Below are positions 16,496-25,104 of a stretch of DNA of 64,000 bases, piece after piece. The position numbers and the translations under genes were made by a program. The stretch covers positions 2,108,001-2,172,000 of the forward strand of contig CBDFGN010000006.1 in NCBI GenBank assembly GCA_965247065.1, written 5' to 3'. Under the pieces are notes generated by a model. It was not told where the DNA came from, searched no databases, and worked only from the letters and a program-made list of their open reading frames with translations. Position 1 is the first letter of the stretch, and every line of letters begins with the position of its first letter. Source of the DNA: CBDFGN01 sp965247065. Its GTDB lineage: Bacteria; Bacteroidota; Bacteroidia; Cytophagales; Cyclobacteriaceae.

Positions 16496-17509
16496 TTAGA
16501 ACCTTTGCAACCAGGTAATCAAATTCTCGTCTTTTATCCACACAGGTTCTTCGTCTGGATTAACATTCACGTAGGCTTCTTCTAATGCTTTACGTTTTTG
16601 TTTGGAATCCGCCCTGGCATAGATCTCTGTAGTTTTGATGGATACGTGTCCTAATATGTCACGAATATATACCAGGTTGACCCCGGCTTGAAGCAGGTGC
16701 ATAGCTTTTGAATGCCTCAGGGAATGACAGCTGATTATGCCGGGAAACATCATTTTATTCTCTTCCCTTGCCATTTTACAATATTCCCGGACAATATAAT
16801 TGATGCCTGCACGGGTCAGTTTTTCCTTTCTGCTATTAAAGAAAAGGGGGTATCTATTAGCTAACGGTTCGTTCAACCGGTTCTCCTTTAAATAGTTTTT
16901 CAGGTGCTCTACTTGGGCATCTAACATCGGCACCAGCCGGGCCTTATTCCCTTTACCGACGATCTTAATAGTTGGGGGCACGTTGAGCCGTACCATCGAA
17001 GGGGTAAGGTCAATCACCTCCTGTACCCTGGCTCCGATATCGTACATCAGGGAAAGGAGTGTCAGGTCACGCCTCCCCTTCCTGGTGCTGGTGTCCGGTT
17101 GCTTTAAGAGTAGTTTTATACCTTCGATTGTCAGATACCTGAATCCCTGCTGGTGGATTCTCTTAAACCTAACCGACAGGATTTTCTGGCATTCATATAA
17201 ATGACCCAACTGCTCATACTGTAAGTACCGGTAAAAGGAATGGATGGCCGCCAAGCGGGTGTTCCGGGTCGAGTTGCTACATTTCCTTTCTTTTTGGAGC
17301 CAATCCAGGAACTCGATGATCGTTTCTTTCCTGATTTTGTCAAGGGTCAGTTTCTCTATTTTTATACCCTTCTGATCTTGGATAAAATTGAGGAGCAAAA
17401 CAAATGTATCCCGGTAAGCAGCAACCGTATTGGCACTTGCACCTTTTTCATTTGGCAGGTACCTTGAAATAAAATCGGATATATACTTTGAAAAATCAGT
17501 CGGCTTCAT
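16496..17509 (-). CDS. RIT tyrosine recombinase, third gene
   Basis: I start at ATG 17509 (MKPTDFSKYISDFISRYLPN); an ATG at 17533 is possible. The roughly 337-residue protein has an N-terminal SAM-like core-binding domain and a catalytic domain with Arg in YDIGARVQEVIDL, Lys in VGKGNKARLVP, the SCHSLRHSKAMHLLQAGV box and GHVSIKTTEIYARA with the nucleophile Tyr. It overlaps the end of the second recombinase gene by about 14 bases, so the trio is translated as a coupled operon. It is the member closest to the classical XerC/D pattern. It should act with its two partners to excise and insert the element. Confidence 0.9.
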   Translation of the reverse strand: MKPTDFSKYISDFISRYLPNEKGASANTVAAYRDTFVLLLNFIQDQKGIKIEKLTLDKIRKETIIEFLDWLQKERKCSNSTRNTRLAAIHSFYRYLQYEQLGHLYECQKILSVRFKRIHQQGFRYLTIEGIKLLLKQPDTSTRKGRRDLTLLSLMYDIGARVQEVIDLTPSMVRLNVPPTIKIVGKGNKARLVPMLDAQVEHLKNYLKENRLNEPLANRYPLFFNSRKEKLTRAGINYIVREYCKMAREENKMMFPGIISCHSLRHSKAMHLLQAGVNLVYIRDILGHVSIKTTEIYARADSKQKRKALEEAYVNVNPDEEPVWIKDENLITWLQRF

Positions 17510-18476
17510 AATGATGGAATTTAGGGAATACATCCAGGCATAGCATATCTATATCTCGGATCAAACCGGGGTACATACTGGCGGTCAACCTCACATAATG
17601 GTTAGTAGACTCCAAGGATTGATGTCCCAAATAGTTGGAGAGTATCGGTAAGGAAACATACAGATCGATATCAGCCTCGGCCATATTGGCCAGCGAGGTA
17701 ACGGCAAAAGTGTGCCTCAGATCGTGGATTCGGGGGCCATGTTTCCGCCCAGTATAGGGTATACCTGCTTGCTGGAGACATTTTTTGAACCAGGCCCTTA
17801 CACTGGTCCCACATTGCCTTCCATCAAGTTTGATAAAGAAGTACTCGGGTGTTTTTTCCAGGGGGAGTTGGTCCCGATAACTTACATAATCTTTACAAAC
17901 CGACACCAGGGAACCTGAGATCGGTATGATACGTTCTTTATTGTTCTTGCAATCTTTTACACGTAAATAGTTGTCATCCAGGTTCACATCCTGGTCCCTC
18001 AGGTCCAAAGCCTCACTGATACGTAAACCTGTGCTGTACAGGAGTCTGATGAGGGCGGGCATACTGATCAGACAGGAACCCGTTTGTAACTGACTTAGCC
18101 TTAACTCATCACAGGCCTTAAATAGGGCATGGATCTCTTGCCGGGAATAAATGTAGGGGATGAATGTACTTGGCAGGACCCGTGGCGAGCTGGGTATGTA
18201 TGACCGGATCTCCAGATCACATAGGTAGGAAGAAAATCGGATAAGGTGCCTGATCCGCTCGTAGCGGTAATACTCAGATTCATGGGGACGCTTTTTGCCC
18301 CATTCCTCGGCAAAGGCTTTGGTAATACCCAACGATCTTTCTCCACATTTTTCTGCCAAACGATCGAGTTGGGATAAGATGAAAGCACCGGTCTTATACT
18401 TAAAGCCGAACTTTTGCTTCATATGGATGAATTGCTGTATGTGCCAACCATAGATACTGTTATATGCCTTATTCAT
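17496..18476 (-). CDS. RIT tyrosine recombinase, second gene
   Basis: The 326-residue protein carries a complete catalytic set: Arg in LLYSTGLRISEALDL, HGPRIHDLRHTFAV with the HxxR box, and LGHQSLESTNHYVRL with the Tyr. The N-terminal domain (YGWHIQQFIHMKQKFGFKYK) is shorter than in phage integrases. Its start overlaps the stop of the first gene by 8 bases. It is the middle member of the trio. Confidence 0.9.
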   Translation of the reverse strand: MNKAYNSIYGWHIQQFIHMKQKFGFKYKTGAFILSQLDRLAEKCGERSLGITKAFAEEWGKKRPHESEYYRYERIRHLIRFSSYLCDLEIRSYIPSSPRVLPSTFIPYIYSRQEIHALFKACDELRLSQLQTGSCLISMPALIRLLYSTGLRISEALDLRDQDVNLDDNYLRVKDCKNNKERIIPISGSLVSVCKDYVSYRDQLPLEKTPEYFFIKLDGRQCGTSVRAWFKKCLQQAGIPYTGRKHGPRIHDLRHTFAVTSLANMAEADIDLYVSLPILSNYLGHQSLESTNHYVRLTASMYPGLIRDIDMLCLDVFPKFHHYEAD

Positions 18477-19740
18477 AAAAAGCCCCTCCTTTCTGCTCGT
18501 AAAAATCAGTGGCTACTAAAGGGACCTCAAGCATACATTGCCTCAGGGATTTCAGGTCGATCCTGAGATAGTACCGGGTAGATTCAGTGCTCTCATGTCC
18601 AAGTACTTCTGAAATGACCGGTAGGACAGTGCTTGCTTCCAGCATCCTGAACGCCAGGGTGTGGCGCAAGGAATGAGGGCCAAACTTCCTGCCCTTGATA
18701 TCTATCCCTGCTTTCCTGAACGCCCTTTGAACAACATGGGTGACCACATTGCTGGAAGGGAAATGTCCGTAGGGTGGTCTTTCGGTTAAAAACACATACG
18801 GTTCCTCCGATTTTGGGCGGCCGTATTTCAAATAATCAATGGTGGCATTGCCCACATCGACCAGCAAAGGCAGTATCAATTCTTTCCCAGTCTTACATTG
18901 CTTTATTTTTATTGTACTGGTGTCCCAATGCAGGTTATCGAACTTCAACCTGGAGATATCCGAGGCTCTAAGGCCTAGCCTTGCGGCGATAAGGATAATA
19001 GCATAGTTGCGTTTCCCTATGGCACTGCACCGGTCAACCGATGCGATCAGCTTTTCTATTTCATTTCTCGAATAGGTCGAAGGTAATTTAGGTTGGTTGA
19101 CAATTTTATACCTGGGTATCTTTTTGGCATAGTCTACGGCCGAAAGTTTTTGCTCAAAAGCATACTTCATAAAACCGCGGAGTGTTGAGATCACAAGATA
19201 TATGGGGGTTGTTGTACCAGGCCTCAGTTTGCCTATGTAAAGAAGGATCGCACTTAAATCGATATCTTTCATGGACCTGATATTATTTTCCTTGCAATAG
19301 GTTAAGAACCGAAAAAGGTTACGCCGGTAGCAATCTAGACGGGTTTTTGACAATCTCTCTTCCACTCTTTTATGTTCAAGGAAGCCAGCAATGATTTCCC
19401 CGAGGGCCCCATCGAAAACAAGAGGATCTTTTCGGGGGCGGGCCGGTAGGTTGATCTTACTGGTCTGTTGAAATTCGGTCAACATCCTGGCACCGTTATA
19501 AAAGCGTTTTTCGTGATAGGAAAGGTCCCGCACGCTACGGCCCCCAAACTGGTGGTGAAGGATCTGTTTTTCTACGTGCTGGTCATAATAGGTAATCTCG
19601 TTGGAGGCCATATAGGTCCTGATCTGCTTCCAGACTTTCCTGTATTCGCCCACTGAACGCGGTGAATAAGATAGTTGAGAGGTCAGGTATTGGCCTGCAT
19701 GAGCAATTAACTCATTAAAATCTTTGATGTGTTTGTTCAT
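18469..19740 (-). CDS. RIT tyrosine recombinase, first gene
   Basis: I start at ATG 19740 (MNKHIKDFNELIAHAGQYLT); an in-frame ATG at 19773 would add 11 less typical residues. The roughly 423-residue protein is the longest of the trio, with an extended N-terminal DNA-binding part. Its catalytic residues are seen in ARLGLRASDISRL, the FGPHSLRHTLAFRML box and GHESTESTRYYLR. As first gene it sits closest to the right terminal repeat, and its promoter must lie in the 19741-19875 stretch, which also has an extra TATGTAAAGTAA copy at about 19822. Confidence 0.9.
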   Translation of the reverse strand: MNKHIKDFNELIAHAGQYLTSQLSYSPRSVGEYRKVWKQIRTYMASNEITYYDQHVEKQILHHQFGGRSVRDLSYHEKRFYNGARMLTEFQQTSKINLPARPRKDPLVFDGALGEIIAGFLEHKRVEERLSKTRLDCYRRNLFRFLTYCKENNIRSMKDIDLSAILLYIGKLRPGTTTPIYLVISTLRGFMKYAFEQKLSAVDYAKKIPRYKIVNQPKLPSTYSRNEIEKLIASVDRCSAIGKRNYAIILIAARLGLRASDISRLKFDNLHWDTSTIKIKQCKTGKELILPLLVDVGNATIDYLKYGRPKSEEPYVFLTERPPYGHFPSSNVVTHVVQRAFRKAGIDIKGRKFGPHSLRHTLAFRMLEASTVLPVISEVLGHESTESTRYYLRIDLKSLRQCMLEVPLVATDFYEQKGGAFYE

Positions 19741-19875
19741 GGTGCAATCAATTCGGATGGTGAATAATCTCACTAATAAAAAGATTGCCCTCTAAACTTC
19801 ATAAGAAGAAACCCGGATGTTATGTAAAGTAAATTACCGGATACCCCTTCAGCAAGAGCACCTTAACCACATCAG

Positions 19876-19908
19876 TTTACATAAACATTTACTTTACATA
19901 ATGGGCTA
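19876..19908 (-). repeat. RIT element right terminal inverted repeat
   Basis: Exact reverse complement of 16391-16423. Inside the element an additional copy of the core box TATGTAAAGTAAATTA starts near 19820, so each end carries at least two boxes, as expected for sites bound by several recombinase subunits. Confidence 0.9.
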
Positions 19909-20216
19909 GGATTACGGAGCTGGCACAAGCCTTTAACCCGGCAGCGAAAATCAGCTTGGGGTCGGCAACGGTACCAGATTTACCTCCCGCAGAGATCGAT
20001 ACAATACCGATGACCCGATTGGCCCGATTTAACAGCATTACCTTTGAACTCTTCGACGAATTCGATCTTGTTCTCATCCCAAACTTTCACAAATACTTCT
20101 CTAGCATCACTTGAGCAACTGATCTTGAGCCTCTCAAATGGTTTGAGTCTGGGTTTGTAGGAAAGCGTGATCTCCGATACCTGGTTTTCTCTGATTGTTA
20201 ATTCTGACGGTGCCAT
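19889..20216 (-). pseudogene. Second radC-like JAB-domain gene, 5' part only, cut by the RIT element and frameshifted
   Basis: From ATG at 20216 the frame gives MAPSELTIRENQVSEITLSY and KIEFVEEFK, then one extra G near 20042 shifts it. The other frame continues VMLLNRANRVIGIVSISAGG and DPKLIFAAGLKACASSVILAH. It then meets TATGTAAAGTAA of the right terminal repeat, at the same codon as in the left fragment. Sequence identity to the left fragment is only moderate, so these are two different radC-like genes, not two pieces of one. Both fragments run 5' to 3' into the element. Confidence 0.85.
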
Positions 20217-20565
20217 AACATTCTAAAATTTTAGTTGAACATCTCCCAACCGATCAGCTGAGATTTAATTATGGCAGTCAACGGCCTTTGGCCGGAGCGG
20301 GTAGGATTAGAGGGAGGCTCTAAAGGCAAGAGGAAACCTTTAAATTGGCACGACTAGATCTTAGTGAGTAGTCCAGCGGATAAGCCAGGGATCGTGGTAC
20401 CGTCAGGTAAGGAAAACGTGAAGGGCCGGCTATAGAACTAAAGCGGGAAGAATGGGATGGGTTCTCAACCACACTCACAATTCAGTGGAAAGATTCTTGC
20501 ATTCCTACGAGATGTTTATAAACGAGCTAGACAGTGGTTATGTGTATGTCAGTAAGAAGCACACA
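20217..20565. other. GC-rich non-coding stretch, possible IS110 non-coding end
   Basis: No frame here is protein-like. From 20280 to 20450 the sequence is unusually G-rich for this window, with short self-complementary pieces such as GGCCTTTGGCC (20281-20291). It lies before a transposase C-terminus of the IS110 family, whose elements carry a structured bridge RNA in a non-coding end. An IS110 copy with an internal deletion could have left this. I cannot verify a bridge-RNA fold. Confidence 0.3.
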
Positions 20566-20936
20566 GTCCGAAGCACTTTGTGTCATGGCTCAACCTTTGT
20601 CCAAACAACAAAATATCGGGAGGCAGGCTTATTAGCAGTATGCTCATGAGAAAGAAGCCGAATGTGGCTAGCCAGGCATTTCGAAATGCAGCCAATGCTG
20701 TGCAGCGAAGCAATAATTGGCTTGGTGATTATTTCAGAAGAATGAAAGCCAAAGGAGGCAATAAATATGCTATGGTGGCTACGGCAAGAAAAATGGCAAC
20801 TATCTACTACAACATGGTTTCAAATAAAGCGGAGTTTAATCCCCTGGATTTGCATAAATATCAGAAAAAGTATCGACAGGCAAAAATCATCTTTTTAGAG
20901 AGAAAGCTCAAAGAATTGAAAAAGGAAGCTGCTTAA
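20566..20936 (+). pseudogene. IS110-family transposase, C-terminal remnant
   Basis: About 120 residues match the Transposase_20 C-terminal domain: KHFVSWLNLCPNNKISGG, then SQAFRNAANAVQRSNNWLGD, YFRRMKAKGGNKYAMVATAR and KMATIYYNMV, followed by the typical FNPLDLHKYQKKYRQAKIIFLERKLKEL tail. The catalytic Ser of this domain is in the ISGG-RLISS region. The N-terminal RuvC-like DEDD half (about 200 residues) is absent, so the remnant cannot transpose. Confidence 0.85.
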
Positions 20937-21251
20937 GTGCTTATATGAGTTGTGCGGCCAGGTTCCTTAGCTTTAGCTATGATTGATGTGGAGGAGAGAT
21001 GAGGATTAACTAGAGAATAGCTGTGCATTTCAAGCTAAATTACCGGATGTAGGATATGACCAGACCTGAGATCGTGGCTTAGAAACAATTTATGAAAGCC
21101 GAATTCTGATAAAATTTGTAAAAATCGGGCATTTTGGTGGAACAATGGAGTACTAATGGATTTTTACTCGCTCTGTTAGAATCCTTAAATGGGACCTATT
21201 TGCTCCAAGGAAACATCCCAAATGTTGTACCTATGTTGTACCCAAAAAACC

Positions 21252-21274
21252 AAAGGCCGTCAAAAACGGCTTTT
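21252..21274. terminator. Hairpin terminator next to the tRNA-Met fragment
   Basis: AAAGGCCGT and ACGGCTTTT pair around an A-rich loop. Read from the minus strand the stem follows the tRNA 3' end within 10 bases and is followed by a T-rich run, so it looks like the original terminator of the tRNA gene. Confidence 0.6.
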
Positions 21275-21279
21275 CTAAG

Positions 21280-21326
21280 TAGCGGGGGCAGGACTTGAAC
21301 CTGCGACCTTCGGGTTATGAGCCCGA
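21280..21326 (-). tRNA. tRNA-Met (CAT) 3' fragment, probable attachment site
   Basis: The minus strand reads the anticodon stem-loop TCGGG-CTCATAA-CCCGA (anticodon CAT), a variable loop AGGTC, a T arm GCAGG-TTCAAGT-CCTGC and the 3' acceptor strand ending at 21280. The D arm and 5' acceptor strand are missing: beyond 21326 the sequence (CACATATTGAATTC) is not tRNA. Tyrosine-recombinase elements often integrate at the anticodon-to-3' part of tRNA genes and leave such a displaced fragment. Two integrase genes follow within 0.2-1.6 kb. Confidence 0.8.
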
Positions 21327-21502
21327 CACATATTGAATTCACCTGTATTAAAATGCCATTATTTGGCTATTTTAGGCCGATCAGCTTCCATTTGGATCCA
21401 TGTCATACCATGTAAAACGGCAAAATGTTTTACATATGTTTTACATATGTTTTACATAGTCTCAAATTATTCCCTATCTTCATGCTGAAACAACTATCGC
21501 AA

Positions 21503-22720
21503 ATGGCATCATTAAAGTTACTTCTTAAGACCGATTATAAAAAGAATGACGGCACCTGTCCTTTAGTAATCCGGATCATCAAAGATCGAAAACCGCGATA
21601 TGTCTTTACAAGTTATTATATCCTTGAAAAGGACTGGAATGAAGAAGAACGGATAGTAAGAAAGTCCCATCCTAATTCGGTAAGACTGAATAATCTTCTT
21701 TTGAAAAAACTGTCAGAGGCTAATGACACTCTTTTGGAAGTTGATACAGCAAACGAGAATGCCACCAGCAAAGAGATTAAGAACAAAATCAAGCGGGTGC
21801 ATAAGAATATCTCATTTTTTCAGCTGGCCGATCAACGAATAAAAGATTACCGCCGCAAGGGAACCTATTCGGTCGCCAATGAAGAGCAGTCAATTGTCAA
21901 CAACCTCAAGAAGTTCACTAGTGACAATGACTTGCTTTTTCATGACATCAACGTTCCCTTCTTAGAGAAATTCAAAGTGTATTGTGCTTCGACGTTGGGC
22001 CACAAACCGCGAACGATAACCAACCAACTGATCTTTATCCGAACCGTGTTTAACATAGCAATCAGGGAAGGGTTGGTGGACCCGAAGACCTATCCCTTTG
22101 GTGGCGATGGAATCAAGATTAAGATTGGATCCGGTTTGAAAATCGGTTTAACCAAAGAAGAAATCAGACGCATTGAGAAGCTTAAGATTAAACCTGGCAG
22201 TAGCATTTGGCATACCAAGAACGTGTGGCTTTTTGCCTTCTATTTCGCGGGTCTCCGGATCACGGATGTTTTGAATCTGAAGTGGTCTGACTTCAAAGAC
22301 GATCGGCTGTTTTACGTCATGCGTAAGAATGACAAGCCTGTCTCCTTAAAGGTTCCGGACAAGGCTATGAAGATCTTGAAGCTCTATAAGAAGGACAAGC
22401 AAAGCCAAGAAGACTATCTTTTTCCGTGGCTCAAAGAAGCCGACCAGGACGACAAGCGGGATCTGTTTGTAAAAACCCGGAATGCTTCAAGGCTCTTTAA
22501 CGAAAATTTGAAGCGGATTGCTACAAAAGCCAAAATCGACAAGAACTTATCTAATCACATTGCCCGGCATTCTTTCGGCAATATTGCCGGCGATAAAATT
22601 CATCCTTTAATGTTGCAGAAACTTTATCGACATTCGGATTTAAAAACCACGATCAACTATCAGGCGAATTTCATTCACAAAGAGGCAGATGAAGCATTGG
22701 ATGGTGTCGTAGATTTCTAA
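21503..22720 (+). CDS. Tyrosine recombinase/integrase of Bacteroidota type
   Basis: I start at ATG 21503 (MASLKLLLKTDYKKNDGTCP); ATGs at 21482 and 21425 are in frame. The product has the arm-binding domain common to Bacteroidota element integrases (KTDYKKNDGTCPLVIRIIKD), a SAM-like domain, and the catalytic domain with Arg in AGLRITDVLNLKWSD, HIARHSFGNIAG and YRHSDLKTTINY with the Tyr. It lies 180 bases from the tRNA-Met fragment, so it is the likely integrase for that site. The gene is intact. Confidence 0.9.
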   Translation: MASLKLLLKTDYKKNDGTCPLVIRIIKDRKPRYVFTSYYILEKDWNEEERIVRKSHPNSVRLNNLLLKKLSEANDTLLEVDTANENATSKEIKNKIKRVHKNISFFQLADQRIKDYRRKGTYSVANEEQSIVNNLKKFTSDNDLLFHDINVPFLEKFKVYCASTLGHKPRTITNQLIFIRTVFNIAIREGLVDPKTYPFGGDGIKIKIGSGLKIGLTKEEIRRIEKLKIKPGSSIWHTKNVWLFAFYFAGLRITDVLNLKWSDFKDDRLFYVMRKNDKPVSLKVPDKAMKILKLYKKDKQSQEDYLFPWLKEADQDDKRDLFVKTRNASRLFNENLKRIATKAKIDKNLSNHIARHSFGNIAGDKIHPLMLQKLYRHSDLKTTINYQANFIHKEADEALDGVVDF

Positions 22721-22923
22721 TCCGTTCCTAAAGCGAATAGGTGAGGGATTCGCATCCTCCTTATTTTGAAAGATCGATTACGGGCTAAAAATAGACAAAT
22801 TGACATAAAAACGCATTTTACTTAACTCAATAGTGTATAATAGGTAGCAAGGTTAGATAAAGTGAAATAAGAATCAATTAACAAATTGTCGGGAATATGT
22901 CGGGAATGTATTAGATTTATACT

Positions 22924-24234
22924 GTGGCAAGAGTTAAATACCTGCTCAAGAGTAATAAGAATCCTTCCACTATTTATGTCCGATTTATTAATGGCCGTGA
23001 ACATGATTATATGCGGTCTACTGACATTCCAATCAATCCAAAGCATTGGAGTAAGGCAAAACAGGAGATTAAGGATATAGCGGCCGCTACTGATAAGGAT
23101 AAGATTAATAACAATCTTAGAGAACTATCGTCCTTCATACTTAAATCTTATAGGGAAGATAGTATCAAAGGTGTTCTTATAGGCTCTGGATGGCTCCAAG
23201 AAATAATTTCAAAGAAATTTAATAAAGTTAAGGAAACCGACTTGAGTCTTTTTGGAGAGTACGGTGAGTATTTTATCAGGAATCTACCTAACAAGGTTAA
23301 CCATTCAAAAGGAGGCAAGATAGGGGTTGGGCCTCGAACAATTGCGCAATATAAAAACGTCATAAGACGGATACGAAATTTTGAGAAAAATAGGGGCAAG
23401 AAATTATTCATTCATGATATCAATTTAAAGTTTGAAAGGGAACATATCGCCTATTTAAAAGATGTGGAAAACTATGGCTCCAACACTATTGGGAGACAGA
23501 TTACATTTATCAAAACTATTTGTTTTGATGCTATGAGTTCTGGAATCAAAACAGATCCCCAGCTATCAAAGCTTAGGGGTTTTACAACTGAAGCAAAATT
23601 CATCTACTTCAACGAGAATGAGATTGACAGAATTTATAGTCATGATTTTAGTGATCAGCCGTATCTCGATAATGCCAGAGATTGGTTAATGATAGCACTT
23701 CGAACGGGTCAAAGGATTTCGGATTTCATGAATTTCAATAAGGACAACATCATGGTAGGCCCAAGTGGTGGGAGATTTATTGAATTTGTTCAGGAGAAAA
23801 CTGGTAAGAGGGTTGTAGTGCCTATTAAACCCAATGGGGAAGTGGATGAAATTTTAAGAAAAAACGGCGGTGAATTTCCAAGAAAGATTGCAGACCAGAA
23901 TTTTAATAAATACATAAAAGAAGTTAGTAGGAAGGTAGGATTCATTGAGTTTGTTGAGGGTTCTAAAACCAATACTAAGACAAAAAGAAAAGAGGTCGGG
24001 AAGTATGAAAAATGGGAACTGGTGACCAGTCATATAGGTCGGAGATCTTTTGCTACAAATCATTATGGCAAAATTCCGACTCCTGTAATAATGGGTATCA
24101 CAGGTCATTCAAATGAGAGGCAATTCTTAGCCTATATTGGGAAGAGTCAAGTAGACGATGCGGAATACTTACTCAAATTTTGGGAGACACAAGAAAGTAT
24201 GCCCAGCATTAAGACTGAAATGAGACATGGGTAG
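22924..24234 (+). CDS. Second tyrosine recombinase/integrase
   Basis: The protein begins at a GTG (codon 22924) and has 436 residues. The arm-binding part reads VKYLLKSNKNPSTIYVRFIN and the catalytic part has RTGQRISDFMNF, HIGRRSFATNHYG and GHSNERQFLAYIG with the Tyr. It is only distantly related to the recombinase just upstream. Pairs of such genes in tandem occur on Bacteroidota integrative elements. It could work with the downstream HTH protein as integrase plus excisionase. Confidence 0.85.
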   Translation: MARVKYLLKSNKNPSTIYVRFINGREHDYMRSTDIPINPKHWSKAKQEIKDIAAATDKDKINNNLRELSSFILKSYREDSIKGVLIGSGWLQEIISKKFNKVKETDLSLFGEYGEYFIRNLPNKVNHSKGGKIGVGPRTIAQYKNVIRRIRNFEKNRGKKLFIHDINLKFEREHIAYLKDVENYGSNTIGRQITFIKTICFDAMSSGIKTDPQLSKLRGFTTEAKFIYFNENEIDRIYSHDFSDQPYLDNARDWLMIALRTGQRISDFMNFNKDNIMVGPSGGRFIEFVQEKTGKRVVVPIKPNGEVDEILRKNGGEFPRKIADQNFNKYIKEVSRKVGFIEFVEGSKTNTKTKRKEVGKYEKWELVTSHIGRRSFATNHYGKIPTPVIMGITGHSNERQFLAYIGKSQVDDAEYLLKFWETQESMPSIKTEMRHG

Positions 24235-24814
24235 TTTTCGGTGAAAAATTATTTACTAATAAATTCAATAATTACATACAGAGATCATTGCCACCAATCC
24301 CTATGGTAAGATTCAGACATAGAGGGCCATCATGAGTGTTGATGGACACTGAAGAGATGTTCCTCACCTATATCTGAAAGGCACAAAAATAGATGCTGAG
24401 TATCTCAAACTGAAGGTTGTCGTCTCTGACGGGATTGCATAACCTACTAAATTTCTGATTTTTCATAAATCAGAAACATACCCTGGAAGTATAAAGAAAA
24501 ACTTTACAGTATAAAAAAAGACATTACAGTATAAAGAAATTCTTTATATATTTTTATATTCTTTTTATTAATTATCTGATAATTAATGTTTTAGTTTTTT
24601 GAAATGTTAGTAAAGTGCAATTAACTTAGACAAGAAATAACAAAAGAAAAGGCCTCCGAGGGGGAGACCAATTCCTTAAAACTGAAAGACTATTAGTCTT
24701 TAGTTCCGCAAAACAAAAGTAACTAATAGTTCCCCCAGTTCAAAAGGATTTACCTCGCCTAAACAATACCGCATGAGTGCCTCGGAGATTGTGTGGTAAC
24801 AAATAATTTTTAAC
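24235..24814. other. Gene-free region between integrase and excisionase-like gene, with iteron-like repeats
   Basis: No protein-like frame is present. It contains the three 20-bp repeats described separately, then an extremely AT-rich stretch (24541-24600) and a GC-richer part with a GCCTCCGAGGGGGAG segment near 24652. Repeats followed by an AT-rich region are the general form of a replication origin or an element end bound by accessory proteins. Confidence 0.5.
24488..24547 (+). repeat. Three direct repeats of 20 bp (iteron-like)
   Basis: AGTATAAAGAAAAACTTTAC, AGTATAAAAAAAGACATTAC and AGTATAAAGAAATTCTTTAT start at 24488, 24508 and 24528, a strict 20-bp period. They lie about 270 bp before the excisionase-like gene and just before an AT-rich stretch. 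They could be arm-type recombinase sites, excisionase sites or origin iterons. Confidence 0.65.
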
Positions 24815-25102
24815 ATGAAAGTTCGAAATATACCTCTATTGAAAGAGGTAATTAGAGACACCATTAAAGGGGAGCTGGACGAGTATTTTACATTAGCAAA
24901 GGAGCCCCCAAGCGGTTCGAAACTTAAAGAGTCCAAAGAGTTGTTGACCAGGAAGGAGGTTGCGTCCAAATTTCGAATTTCTCTGGTAACGCTGAATGAC
25001 TGGAGCAAAAAAGGAATCCTGAAATCCTACCGGATCGGTAACCGTGTCCTCTATAAAAGTTACGAGATAGGATCGAGCCTTAAACCCATAAACAAAGTAT
25101 AG
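24815..25102 (+). CDS. Excisionase-like helix-turn-helix protein
   Basis: The 95-residue protein has a helical N-terminus (IPLLKEVIRDTIKGELDEYF) and an HTH_17/MerR-like domain: LLTRKEVASKFRISLVTLND, then WSKKGILKSYRIGNRVLYKS. This is the form of Bacteroidota excisionase or element-regulator proteins. It follows two integrase genes and the 20-bp repeats, which it may bind. Beyond residue 88 the tail SSLKPINKV looks unlike the usual VLYKKSEIDEAL ending, so the last few residues may come from a junction. Confidence 0.75.
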   Translation: MKVRNIPLLKEVIRDTIKGELDEYFTLAKEPPSGSKLKESKELLTRKEVASKFRISLVTLNDWSKKGILKSYRIGNRVLYKSYEIGSSLKPINKV

Positions 25103-25104
25103 CC

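Larger units (their letters stand above)
16398..19901 (-). mobile_element. Recombinase-in-trio (RIT) element
   Basis: Three adjacent, overlapping tyrosine-recombinase genes on one strand, with nothing else between them, bounded by perfect inverted repeats of 26 bp (33 bp counting shared flank). This is the defining layout of RIT elements. Length is about 3.5 kb. Both ends are fused to the same codon position of radC-like genes (after the His of the JAB motif), and the two radC-like fragments differ in sequence and point toward each other. All three recombinases look complete, so the element may be active. Confidence 0.9.

Noticed and set aside
20452..20649. 65-residue frame with Met start before the IS110 remnant
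   Set aside because: It overlaps the transposase tail in a different frame, where the true family match lies, and has no recognisable features of its own.
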